Shown here one piece after another: positions 10,457 to 21,265 of a DNA stretch of 29,630 nucleotides (positions are counted from its first letter, which is position 1; each line of letters starts with the position of its first letter). The notes under the pieces are model-generated. The model worked only from the letters and a program-made list of their open reading frames with translations. It did no database searches and was not told where the DNA came from. The stretch is from Didymodactylos carnosus. Taxonomy: Eukaryota > Rotifera > Eurotatoria > Philodinida > Philodinidae. Both the position numbers and the translations under genes were made by a program. The stretch is from assembly GCA_905250885.1 (NCBI GenBank), contig CAJNOQ010001651.1, positions 1 to 29,630 on the forward strand. The letters run 5' to 3'.

Positions 10457-11230
10457 GTGGCCAAAAATTTAATTTAAATGCTACTATGCAGTCTAGATCG
10501 AATGATGGCACTTGTGTGACGATAATTGTCGCTCATGGCAATATCAAACGCTGGAACGATTAAATTCATAACAACATCCTTTACTTGCTCATCGAATACG
10601 TCAGAAAATATTGTCGTCGTTTGCTCTATATTAAGTCCTCGTACACTCTAAAACCTAATGCGTTTTATATGATGTGTCTACTTCAAAATGCATCTTGTAA
10701 GTGTCTTAAACGTGTCTTGCAAGAAAATGTGACTTAATGTTTCTACAACAACAAGTAATTGAAGACTCTTTTGAGACACCCTGTAGACACTTTCAGCAGT
10801 AAGGCGCTTCAAAACAAAAATTTTACAAAGAAAAGTAAATTGTCTTTTCGTATTACAGTCTGAAGTCCAGCATAAGGCAGTACCTGCAACGGAAAAAAAA
10901 GTGCTCTGTGGGGTCATCGTTACAAGCCATACATTTCAAAATATGAAGTCGGCGACCACCAGGAAGTCATTCAAATATCGTCGATAGGAGCATTCTTCTA
11001 CAATAAAGCTACTACACTAAAACGTTCTTCTGTTTAGAACGAGCTGTCTCATTTTGGTCGATGCATGGTAAACTGAATTTCAGGAGAGAGCACCAAGGCC
11101 GAAGTTCAGTTTTAACAGCCTGTATAAAAAATATTTTAGCGAAAAGTTCCTTCAAAACTAAAATTTGCGTTTTTTAACTCTACAAGTTTAAAATAAGAAC
11201 CAGAACGAATAAGAATAACTCTGTGATGTA

Positions 11231-11308
11231 GGCCCGGCAGTGTAATGGTTAATATGCTCGTCTTCCAAACATACAATAGTGCGCTAAAATTCCACCTGGA
11301 CAACTATT
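11231..11308 (+). pseudogene. tRNA-Gly(TCC)-like relic
   Basis: The stretch AGTGTAATGGTTAATATG followed by CGTCTTCCAAACAT closely resembles the D arm (A box) and TCC anticodon loop of eukaryotic tRNA-Gly. The anticodon stem pairs at only two positions. The T arm is degenerate (TAAAATTCC in place of the usual GGTTCGATTCC), and the acceptor stem does not close. It lies within the TA-flanked transposon. I read it as a tRNA-derived relic, not a working tRNA. Confidence 0.45.
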
Positions 11309-11344
11309 TCCTTTTTATTTTGTGTCTTATTGTAAGACACTTTG

Positions 11345-11516
11345 ATGCGACTTATAGTAAGACACAAACGTCAGATAAGAAAAAGACACTTTAATGTGCC
11401 TTACTGGAAGACACATTGAAGTGTCTACCCTCATAAGACACATATAGTGTCTTCCAGTAAGGCACATTAAAACATCTTTTTCTGATCCGACTTGTGTGTC
11501 TTACTATAAGTCGCAT
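11345..11516. repeat. Subterminal foldback of AAGACAC repeats
   Basis: ATGCGACTTATAGTAAGACACA at the left (start 11345) is mirrored by the inverted copy ending at 11516, giving a hairpin of about 170 bp. Within it AAGACAC or GTGTCTT appears repeatedly, also paired around TAAGGCACATTAAA. Such arrays next to transposon ends are typical transposase-binding regions; that role is inferred. Confidence 0.7.
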
Positions 11517-12316
11517 TTTTTTTAGAGTGTAGAAAAAACGGGCCTAGTTGGAAAAGTGTGTCTACTATGCTGGGTATCTCCTGAAACTCTGTCGGAGGAA
11601 GTAAAGCATTTTGCGTTCGACGAATATCAATGGTGTCTAACACGTTTTTGAATAATTATGAATATCTACCAATACTGGTTCTACAGGTGACTTTCTCACT
11701 CGCCGGCTCACTGGTAGGCTGCATAATATGTCTGCCGCCAAGAAGATCAGTCGACATTTGATGCAAATGAGTTGCATGCGCTTTTTTTCATGTCAAAACT
11801 ATTGATACATTGAACAGAGTCAATTTCACTTTCCAAATAGTCGAATAAGTGGAAATAAGCATTTGATTTGATTCGAACGAAATCCGGCGCATTTTCGATA
11901 AAAATGAGTTGGTCTTCCGAACTTAACATATCCACCACATACATAAGATCTACATCTTGGAAACCGTCCTTTCAAAAATCTCGTGCGTAACCTTCACTTT
12001 CTGTTGTACTTCCTGTCACTAACAGATCCATCACGGCACCCAAGTTTAACTCACGTACAACAAGTATTCACACTTTGTGCTTTGGAGAAACTAGAATCGA
12101 GATGCAGTCGTTTCTTTTTCACTGGTGTCAACTAAACATAAATACATTTAAAATTCCATCAGAAGACTGCCGGAGGCAGAACTGTTCCCTTTCTCGGCAA
12201 AGTACCAGAGAATATGCACATATGTGACACTGAAAAATAAAAGTTTTCATACACTAAGTTCGTTTTTCGCAAAAAAGTAAGTGTCTGTTGCTGCTCAAGT
12301 TTTTTAAAATTGTCAC

Positions 12317-12454
12317 CTGTTTTACTTTGTATCCAAGATAATTGCCTGTTAATGTTGTTTGCAAATCGCTAACAACTTGATGAAGTTGAGGATGTCCGGC
12401 AGACGCAGGAGGATGAAGGCATCGCACCATTTCCATAGCTTCAGTTGTTGACAT
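12317..12454 (-). CDS. Candidate first exon of the Mab-21-like gene
   Basis: An open frame starts with ATG at 12454 (MSTTEAMEMVRCLHPP...) and gives 46 codons up to CAG at 12317-12319. There a consensus 5' splice site CAG|GTGACA occurs. A matching 3' splice site, TTTTATTTTTCAG, ends at 12230 on the same strand. Joining them in phase 0 keeps a frame open for roughly 30 more codons before a stop, and the nucleotidyltransferase motif follows about 200 bp further on. I infer that this is the gene's N-terminal exon. No family motif supports it directly, so it may be unrelated or chance. Confidence 0.3.
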
Positions 12455-12859
12455 TATAAGTTTTCTTTCATTTTCGATAGCAGAGCTGTATAGAATAATC
12501 GTAATTGAGCGAAGCTAGTGACTTCCAAAGTCAACATCTACATGAATCTACATGAATGATCTTGTTTGTTTGTGTGTGTATGTGTATAAACATATCAAAT
12601 ACAGATATGACCTTAAATGAAAACTAGAATAGAAACGCTCTAGGTACGGACGAGTAGTACTTAGCGTTTTTCACAACATTTTTTTCGAACGATTTCCATC
12701 ACAATTTTAGCACCCTGATTAAAAACCATTCGTGATCTCTGCATCACGTGCATGTTTTAGTCGGCGTTTTATGACTGATTTGTAATTAAAATAGTACAGA
12801 AAACTAAATTCGAGTGTTCGACATCAATGCAAGTATATGAGAGACAGAGGTTGAATGAA
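12455..12859. other. Intergenic, no gene seen
   Basis: A short spacer with a GT-rich run near 12567-12590 and no recognisable coding or RNA feature. A promoter for the minus-strand relic downstream could lie here, but nothing specific shows it. Confidence 0.4.
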
Positions 12860-12979
12860 TTACTCTTCAGATAATATATCAGATCCAAGGTCTTGTCCAA
12901 GATGTGGTCTCAGCTTAAGATGTTGAATGTATAACCATCCCAGTATAAAATATACAGGAATAACAAATGCATAAAAAGC
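12860..12979 (-). CDS. Candidate terminal exon of a small membrane protein
   Basis: On the minus strand a frame of about 39 codons ends with TAA at 12860-12862. It begins after an AG dinucleotide at 12980-12981. The reading is a hydrophobic segment (FYAFVIPVYFILGWLYI) followed by a polar, acidic tail ending LGSDILSEE. That is the layout of a single-pass membrane protein C-terminus. It lies about 160 bp downstream of the CD225-type gene on the same strand. It could be a 3' exon of that transcript by alternative splicing, the last exon of a separate small gene, or chance. No polypyrimidine tract precedes the AG, and I do not recognise a family. Confidence 0.35.
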   Translation of the reverse strand, partial: AFYAFVIPVYFILGWLYIQHLKLRPHLGQDLGSDILSEE

Positions 12980-13047
12980 CTTATGTCATCACAAATGTGA
13001 TTTTTCTCGGTTATTAAGAATGACAAAGCGATTACATTATAATAGCT

Positions 13048-13053
13048 TTTAAT
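13048..13053 (-). terminator. Possible polyadenylation signal ATTAAA
   Basis: ATTAAA on the minus strand lies 85 bp downstream of the stop codon of the CD225-type gene. It is the common variant of AATAAA. The position is suitable but not proven. Confidence 0.35.
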
Positions 13054-13138
13054 ATGCATTATTTTGAGAGTTCATTATCAATCATATTGTAAATTATCAA
13101 CGTTATATGACAATAGTGTTTGTAAAACAGGTATATAA

Positions 13139-13576
13139 TCAGGTTGTTCTTTTTACAATAATATTGTGAGTGAAATTCAGTTTCCAATAGAGCATGGGTA
13201 AAAAAATAATCCACAAAAATAGTCCAATTAAAATACTAATAAATGAGATGCACAGTGATCGTTGTTTCAGTCCTATGACTTGGTCATGTAAATATAAATA
13301 TTCTGTTGCCGGATGACTCGCTTCATGTGCTTGTATCCCGTAGATGAGTGCCACAATACCTAACGGAAAAAACATGAAGAAAGCACATAATGCCATTGAC
13401 AGATAACAACACCGTGCATTACGAAACATTCGTTGTGTTTCATCATATGTGGGTACATTAGCATATTTATACGGATCATAAAAATGTTGTTCTTGTTGGT
13501 GTTTCTGCTGTTGTTGTCGAGCTTCGCTTGATATGTTAGCAGATTTTTTTCTCGGAGTTTCATCTTTATTATCCAT
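13139..13576 (-). CDS. CD225/dispanin-type two-pass membrane protein
   Basis: A complete intronless frame of 145 codons. Residues 1-52 are polar and disordered, with a Gln/His-rich run at 21-31 and Tyr-rich YDPYKYANVPTYDE. Membrane segments lie at about 58-81 and 107-131, joined by a polar loop. The first segment holds the family signature FFPLGIVALIY (69-79), followed by QAHEA. The second holds SISxxIG-like FISILIG (112-118). This matches the CD225 family, which includes IFITM, PRRT, TRARG1 and SYNDIG1-like proteins acting in membrane trafficking and fusion control. A Cys pair at 56-57 beside the first segment sits where relatives are palmitoylated. The loop has a few residues more than typical members. 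The first Met is preceded by stop-containing AT-rich sequence. I am confident of the fold, not of the subfamily or function. Confidence 0.75.
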   Translation of the reverse strand: MDNKDETPRKKSANISSEARQQQQKHQQEQHFYDPYKYANVPTYDETQRMFRNARCCYLSMALCAFFMFFPLGIVALIYGIQAHEASHPATEYLYLHDQVIGLKQRSLCISFISILIGLFLWIIFLPMLYWKLNFTHNIIVKRTT

Positions 13577-15370
13577 GTTATCGAAGATTTTTATTTGATA
13601 ATTTTCATTTATCAGACAATGCCTTGGCAGATTAATGAGATTCGTTTGCTACAATTAAATTTGACGAGACTTCTTAATTTGAAAGGAAGGCGCGTAATTT
13701 AGAGAGTGCAAGTGTTTTGTTAAATTTAGTTTATTATGGGGTAATTAATTAATTAGCTACTAGCAGACCACTCTAATATACTACTACTCATGTAACCATA
13801 TTTCCGATGATGCATTTTTCATTTTGACATTACATGCGTTCCTAGCCTTTAACATTCTCAACAATTTATCGTAAACGTCTTCTACACTGTATTTAACGCT
13901 ACAGCTACTATTTCCTGTTTAAAAATCGAAGATTCTCTGAAATGTTTGAATAATTGGAGAACGGAAAGAGCTACAGAGTTCGAGTTTTCACTATTTTGAG
14001 ATCAGACCTTATTCTATTTTCTTGCATGAGATATCGAAAAAATCTCAGATCGTGTCTTTTGATGGAAGATCAGATTCAGATTCATTTATTTAGTAATATG
14101 ACAAAGTTATGGTGAAAAAACAAGTGTTAGCTAAACTGAAAAATTCGTAATTCAGTTAATTGAAATTTCTTCAGAATTCAGAATTGATCGAAACTACTTC
14201 AAAACATCCTTCTATACTCTATTTTATCTGCTCAATCTAATTCTGTAATTGCGACTAGTACAAAAAACTCTCTTTTATCCAAAAATTTCTAGAAATACGA
14301 TTCAAAAATTGAAATGCTTCCTGTTGGTTTTTAAAGGCTTTAATGAGGTTTAGGAAATATTGCACATAAACTAAGGTGTATTCTGATGTGTTAAAGTAGT
14401 TTGAATGGGATCTGATAAAGTTATGATTTTTTTTACTTTTCTGTCCAATTAGGCAAAAATGAATTCTTACGTCTTATAGATTCGATAGAATAACCTTGCC
14501 ACACGGAACATCGAGGTTAGCTTGATGGACAGTTAATAACTAGTTGTTGCAAACGAAATATCTGCTTCGAGAAACGCTTTCTTGAAAACTTGACACTTTG
14601 ACCGTATCAGTACTTGAATAAATCTTCACGTGATGCAACTAAAGTAATATTCTAAATCAGTATTTTCAACAAACGTCTGGAAACAAAACAACTGACAGTT
14701 TGGTCAACTGCAGTGTGTGTGTGCAAGATAAATACAACCACATATTTCGAATTAAAGTGATGAGGAACTCAAAAACAAAAGATGACGCTGAATTATCAGT
14801 TAGTGATAGATATTTTAATGATTTAATACTTCTCTTTCATAATAATGATTTTCAGAGAAAAATATGGAAGTTCTGACCTCCAGATCCACATTGTACAATG
14901 AGATGAAATTATCTCGGAAATCAAAATTTAACTTTTATCTGACAAACGCTTGATACACATACGTTCAATGTAGTTTCGCTTTTTTCAGTCACTCGGATTT
15001 TGATGAAATACTCGTTTAGATATATCAGATGGATGATGTTCACGGGAAATAGTAATTAGTTTAATCTATATTTTATTAGTCAGCTGAAATACGCATCACA
15101 GATAGTCGAGAATTGTAAAGCATTGTACCTGACTATCTGAAGAAACGCAACATAGACAAATGGAATAACAACAAAAAATAAAAACTATTCCTCTCCACGA
15201 TCGAGATACATGCGTTCTGGGCACCTAATTTTTCACTCAAAACAGATGTAATATTCGGATCACTTTGAAAAACGACATGAAATCTTGTTTAAAATAATTA
15301 TTTTCTAATGAAAAACAAGTTTATCAATAATTATCGCCGCTGCTCATTTCCCTAGTAAGATACCTATGAA
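13577..15370. other. Intergenic, no gene seen
   Basis: This is the upstream side of the CD225-type gene, so its promoter should lie in the first few hundred bases, but I see no defining core element. No exon, RNA gene or transposon end was recognised. Confidence 0.5.
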
Positions 15371-15605
15371 TTATCTAACAGGATCCTACTAAGATTTCAC
15401 TTGGGTTTTCTAGGATCTTAACAAGATTCTATATGCAATTCTAATGGAATCAGAGATACCTGAAAGTTGTAGAATTTGCTAGGATTCTGGTAGAATCCGA
15501 ATAAAATCCTAACAAAAAAATGTGATGATTGAAAAAATATTGTGATTCTATACAAATCATAAAAGAATCTTAACGTTGCGATTCTGTAGGATCCTAGTAA
15601 GATAG
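15371..15605. repeat. Degenerate cluster of AGGATCCTA-type repeats
   Basis: Variants of a motif near AGGATCCTANTAAGAT recur in both orientations. They include AGGATCCTACTAAGAT near 15381, AGGATCTTAACAAGATTC near 15413, AGGATTCTGGTAGAATCC near 15480 and AGGATCCTAGTAAGAT near 15588. It may be the remains of a foldback element. The 66-codon minus-strand frame here is an accident of the repeats. Confidence 0.5.
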
Positions 15606-18019
15606 ATAGAAAGTGCATAGAATTAGGTTGGTCTAGAAGTTAGATTCTTCAATTTCAGTCGTTCTTCGGCATTTAACAGATGCCTCGTAAAGAATGAGTC
15701 ACTTTTGTTTTTTAGACAATGATACTAGTGATAGATACTAGTAATATAGAATTGAAGACTCCATTAAAAAAGATGGACAATTGTCTGCTCCATAATACCT
15801 TGCGTTGTCACATCACCCTCTCTGACCTTTTTTTCTGTTTCTTTCAAATTTGACACTATCTAAAAGAATTATAGTTTGTGTTGTACTAGTGCATTAATAT
15901 TTTATATTCTGTACCCTCGATCTGATTAAAACGATAGTGCTGAATCCGCTGAAAATATTTTTATCAATTCTCTTCGCTCATTTTTCATCTTATATTGAAA
16001 AACTAAATAAAAAATAATACACTAAAATAAATAAATATCTCAAAAAGTGGTTTACTAAAGAAAAAGAATATCATTTCTGCATAGCATGTCTTTCCACTAC
16101 GTAATATAGTTGTGTATCTCTCGAGATAAAATCCCTTTGATCTGAATGAAAATACATTTTTTAATGGTTCACACATTCAATCGCGATTGTATTTTATCCT
16201 AATAGTTTCCCTTATTATTGACAGTTCTTTTTTCCACTGTCTGAATACAATCTAACACAATCTGTTTAAGTCTTATTTTTTTATCGAATCATTTATCACC
16301 ATGTAATATCTAAAAAGTTCATTAATGCAGACAAAAAATGTTTAAATACGACATTTGGGAACATTTGATGAGTACCCATTCTCATCTTTCAATACACATA
16401 TATAGTTTTGCATATAGACAAAATAAAACAGAAAAAAAAAATAAATTTGAAATTCACATAGGAACGATTGGTAATTCATATTCAATAAGTGTGCTGCGCA
16501 TGATGTTTACTCTCTGTCAAGTTGAATTTGTATCGCCGATTATATGTATGTACCGCCCTACACAGACGAAAGAAAGACAAACTCTCATTGTTATTCAGCC
16601 ATAGAGAGAGAGAGAGTCAAATTAATATTCTTTATAACTGTCATGATAATCTACTAGCGAAAAGAAGAACAACGGATGCGTGTCATTAAAAAATGAATCT
16701 TTTTTTTTTTTGTTCTTAAACAACTAATAAATAATCTATATCTAGTTAATTCAAATTTGATTCTTCTTCATGGGGAAAAAAACGAGAAAAAAAGCAAAGA
16801 AAGATTTATTTCCTCTTAACGAGATAAACATAAATGATGTGTGACATAGAAGTCAAATTGCGTCAAGAGAAAAAAAATATGCAAATTTTTATTTGATTGC
16901 CAAAAAAAAAGAAGAAAAATGTTACACACTTCTGGAAACTGTAAGATTAAACTTTTAAATGATAATAGTGAAGACGAGAAAAATAAATGGGATTTGGAGA
17001 TTCTTCTCTGCGATACGAAGATATTAAATACAACTTTTAAATTCAAATTATAATTGTCAACATTTAAACCCATCCAAAGTTTGAATATTTGAGATTCTAA
17101 GAGTGATAAACAAACAAATGAGGATCCTAAATGTTTTTTTGTACTAAAACTTTTATCTAAACAGATCGATGGTATTGAAATGTTTTCAATGCACCTGCCT
17201 AGTACAGCAAAGTTTTTGCAAATACGTTCTGCTCCTCTGTCATAGCTAACAAAATGTTTTATTTATTATTTTATTATTAGTGATTGATTGACAAGTTTTT
17301 TTGTTATTTTTTGTGTTGAAATGACACGTACATGTTTTAGTTTATTCAATGATCATCATTTAATAATAGCACATTCTGCTCCTACAATTAAATTCTATCA
17401 TCATCAAATTTCCATCAATTATATTCATTTCTTTCTATTTTTTTCTGTATTTGCGATAAAACAAAAAGAAAAAAAAAGAAAAAGAGAAAAACATGGAACG
17501 TCATGAGAGAGATGCAAATGCAATTGACTGTCAAAAAACTTTAATACAGCGAGAGAAAGAGAGAGAGAGAGAGTTAGTTAATAAATTAGTTGTAATCATT
17601 GTCGGATGTAATAGAATTATCTTCAATAACACGTATTACAGTTTTAATATTTATAGCATGTATTTATTTCAGGTGAAACTTCATCATGAAAATTACTCTT
17701 TGAATCTTTATATCTTGATGAAATAATTCTTTTTCAGATGTATTTATTTACTTTCCATTGAGTCTCTTGTCAATGCACAATCGCTCGTGTATTGTTGACG
17801 ACATCTACGGATTATATACGATACTTTTCCGGTTTGTGTTAATGAAACCTATCAGTAGTCAACAAAATTCTCATCTTTGAAAAAAACAAATCAAAATGAG
17901 ACACATTCTTGAGGAATACTGTACGATATTTGTCGAGATATATATTATAGTTCATACATTCATATTACATCATATTTAATGTGCTTGTCAAATATTATTG
18001 CAGATTTCACAAGCCGCCT
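15606..18019. other. Intergenic, AT-rich, no gene seen
   Basis: Long A and T runs, a GA-rich run at about 17549-17572, and several short open frames of 65-90 codons made mostly of Ile/Phe/Lys/Asn. None shows a domain or matched splice sites. It could contain regulatory DNA for the homeobox gene downstream, but nothing specific is visible. Confidence 0.5.
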
Positions 18020-18440
18020 AAGGGTCTCTCGTTTTTCCAATTAGAAACAATTATCTATAAATTTTTTATGATGTTGAGTGCTTTCTTTAAGTCACTGTTT
18101 AAATTTGAAGTCTTGAAAAATCTCACATCAACTTGTATGAAATCAAGTAATTCTGAGAGCAGATTTTTCATAGTCTGTCAAGTTATTAATGTTCAACGAT
18201 TGGTTTACAAACAATATGTTACTCTATGAAAACTTATTTGCTAATCATAACAATCATTGAACATTAATAACTTGTTACAAATTTATTGGATTAACTCGAC
18301 AGACTATAAAAACTGATTGCATAGAAGTTGTCCGGAGATTTTCAAAGATTCTGAATTTACAAGGTGACTCAAGGAAGGCAATCAATATCATTAAAATATC
18401 TATGGATAATTGTTTCTAATTGGAAAAGCGAGAGACCCTT
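18020..18440. mobile_element. Foldback MITE
   Basis: The arms 18020 to about 18208 and about 18252-18440 are inverted copies. They start AAGGGTCTCTCG and share TTTTCCAATTAGAAACAATTATC, TAGTCTGTC and AAGTTATTAATGTTCAA at matching places. The loop is about 45 bp. No transposase frame and no convincing target duplication were seen, so the class is unknown. The 82-codon plus-strand frame at 17981-18229 lies in the left arm and is not a gene. Confidence 0.7.
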
Positions 18441-21265
18441 GTTGGACAACTCTTTTCGTGTAAATAAAAGGAGGTAAACTCTTTGCTCTCAATCGAAAGA
18501 ATCTTGTAGTTTCTAAAAATAAGTAGTTATTGCCTATTATCCCCATTCTTTACGATTAATTTATTCTTCTATTAGATAATCTGGAAATCAAGAATCAACA
18601 TATCTGAACAAAAAAAATGATTTTGGATTAAGAATATAAAGTTTTTTATTTGACATAAATCAACTATTTCGCACCATTTCCAATAGAACATCTCATAATA
18701 GATGAAAAGTTTATTTAAGATCGTACACCTACAAGATGTTTTACTCAATAATCATTTAGAAGCATGAAAATACATTCAATATTTCTCAAATATTAAATTA
18801 AAATATATACTTATTTTGTAATAAAATCGATTATCGATAATTATAAACTAAAATTTCTAAACATATTTGGTTTCATTTTCATTTTTCTATGATTAATGCG
18901 TATAAGTAGCGGTAGTAATAGTAAAGTAAAAGTAACCATTTTCTCCTTCTTTTTTTTTTTTCTTCTACATAGAGTCAACAATGTATGGAAATTTGAATCC
19001 TGTGTATATGTGTAGATGTAAATAATAATTTTTGATGTTGTTGTTTGAAAACGATTAAATTTAGTGTGTATGTGTGCATATATATAAAAGTTCAATAATC
19101 AAATAATAATTGATAGAGAGAAAGAGAGAGAGAAAGAGAGATTAATATAAACTGTGTAAATAAGTATTAAAATGATGAAAATATAAGAGAGATGTTCATT
19201 TTCTATTGATGATCGTTTCATTTTAATAGGTGCCTCTGAAAAATGTTGTTATTGTTTGGTATCATAGTAATTAGAAAGCGACAAGTTAATCTTGTCTGAT
19301 CAATAAACTCTGGATGTGGATATTCTACATATTAATAGCTATAAATCGACAAAAATTATTGAAATCCATAACTTTTATAATCAATTTTTTAAATTTCAAT
19401 CCTGCATAATTCTATATCTGTCGTCTCGTTAAAATTGAAGTAATAAATAGTTAAGATTCAATATGAGAGTTAAAACATATTATAAACTAAAATCTATACA
19501 TAAGAACTTGATATTTTCTCCATATTGATGTTAAAGATACTGTTTCTTGATTTGTTGATTTTTCACTGAAATATCATCAGTCTGATAGTATTCAGTCAGT
19601 TCTCTATCACGATGAAATGAAAGATAATATCAGACTTTTTCCTGTTTTATGTATAAATTAAGTTGTTCTAACCGTTTTTCACCAAAAATATTTAACTAGA
19701 ATGCACACAATTTATTTAATCTTTAACCAAAAGCTATTCGATACGAGACAAGATAGTTTCTCGATGTTTCTGAAAAAATGTAGACAAAATGACGACTTTC
19801 GGATTTTCTGAATGAAGTAGTTAAACTCGGACAGAAATATCAATTAAAGTTAAACAACACATGAAAACAAATAAAGATAAGTTTCCAGCAGTGACAGATG
19901 ACTGTTAGTACTATTTAATGTCTTTTTTTCCGGTATTTTTTTTTTTACTGCTTGTCAATTGTTCTTAAGATATTAATTGAATGGATCATCATTGTTAAGC
20001 TCGACAACATGTAAGTATTTGACGACTAATAGTCGTAGCTTAAAATATTATATTCGAATATCATATCTACTTCATAATCAAACTAAAAATTGACTTTTTT
20101 GTATTTGATACTATTTTCATCCAGAGTGAATAATATCAGAATAGCGTGATTCTTTGTCTAACAAAACATCCAATTAATCCTTCATCCTATAATCAAACAA
20201 TTAATATTAAACACATTTTAAATTACATATTCGTGTTAATTTTATTGATGTTTCATGCAGTTTTTGCACTTAAAGAAAACAATAGTAACAGAACAATTAA
20301 AAATTAGTAAAAAAAACTAAAATTGATTTTAAGCATACAATCTCATAATTTAGCACCTTTCTCATAAATATTTTAGAAAAAAAAATTAAAATGATTTTAA
20401 AAAGTTAACTGAAAAGTTAATTCTTCTAGTTATCAAAGTTACAAGATATTATCGATAGTTTAATACAAAGTAGAGGATATATTACCGTTTTTTCCTCTTT
20501 TTTTTTTCTTTATTAAAAGTGATGACGTATCACCTCATTTCTAATCCATTACTCACAATTGACAGATATAAAAACAATAATATGCAATAGATAAATTTTT
20601 AAACTTGAGGCGATAAAATGCGGCATTTTACTTTTACTTATAATTGCCACCTTCTCTACTAAATAGTGAGTGAGATAATAATAATCAAATCAGCAGATTG
20701 ATTTGATCTTTAGTATGTGCGTGCACACACACACACATATATATATATACACACATTACAATAAATTCCTCTTATTCACTACATTAATAGGTTGTATTGT
20801 GCCGATCAATTCAGTTAATTACTTCCGATGGGAGGAGAAGAATAAAAAAAAATTCTTCATACATAAAATAAACAATATAATAGTAGTTGGAAATTGAGTT
20901 TATCCGATATTTACCTGCATTAAGCAGTTGTGTGTATGTGTGTGTGTGTCTCGTTTTTAATCAAAAATCAAATAATTATTTGCTAGTAGAAGCGCTAGAG
21001 AAGAAAGAGAAAAAAAAGTAAAATCATATTTGCTTTATTTATCAAGAAAGAAAAAAAAAAATTTCTATACTTTGATTAGTAATAAGACGAATGTGCGTTT
21101 GAATTACTGTTGACATAATTTTCACACGTTTATTATGCGCGTATGATGATTTTCTACCATTTAAATAGGCGTTGTTTAAATTGCGATCAAAATGAGGAAA
21201 ATGCGTTGGTTTGAGAAAGTTAAACATCTACAAAGCACTAAGCTTTCAAATTTAATTTCACAACC
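18441..21265. other. Intergenic, AT-rich with microsatellites
   Basis: No gene seen. It holds a GA-rich stretch (about 19114-19141), a CA/TA microsatellite at 20722-20756 and a GT run near 20930-20950. Short open frames are Ile/Tyr/Phe-rich and lack domains. Confidence 0.5.
20722..20756. repeat. (CA)n/(TA)n microsatellite
   Basis: A run of CA dinucleotides passes directly into TA dinucleotides, then back to CACACA. Confidence 0.85.

Larger units (their letters stand above)
10644..11529. mobile_element. TA-flanked non-autonomous DNA transposon inside the Mab-21-like gene
   Basis: The ends are CACTCTAAAA and its inverted copy, directly flanked by TA at 10642-10643 and 11530-11531, as in Tc1/mariner integrations. 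Similarity between the ends continues imperfectly through AATGCG and TTATA. The element is 886 bp with no transposase frame. The heptamer AAGACAC/GTGTCTT recurs many times near both ends. Taking one TA as the original target, the minus-strand frame of the host gene runs straight from one side to the other (QLGPFF into LRGLN), so the insertion point is exact. Confidence 0.8.
9902..12070 (-). pseudogene. Decayed Mab-21/cGAS-like nucleotidyltransferase gene
   Basis: Read on the minus strand, several hallmarks of the Mab-21 domain family (Mab-21-like, cGAS and cGAS-like receptors) appear in order. At about 11990-12013 is the nucleotidyltransferase motif TGSTTESEG. At 11945-11965 is GFQDVDL, the metal-binding DxD pair, continuing as MYVVD. 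After a frame change, a coding-like stretch runs to 11532 and resumes at 10641 beyond an inserted transposon. The last segment (9902-10456, 184 codons) carries FRYSFSAVE, matching the family's WRxSFSxAE signature. It then carries SYLVKTTVLWLCE and HYFIDKTNVLE, the conserved C-terminal helices. Breaks: TGA at 11972-11974 between the GS and DxD motifs, TGA at 11747-11749, a TAA near 11665, the 886-bp insertion, and a TAA plus frame change just before 10456. Members make or sense nucleotide signals or act in development. This copy should be non-functional, though the C-terminal fragment alone could still be transcribed. Confidence 0.8.

Noticed and set aside
11231-11308. Functional tRNA-Gly gene
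   Set aside because: Acceptor and anticodon stems do not pair and the B box is degenerate.
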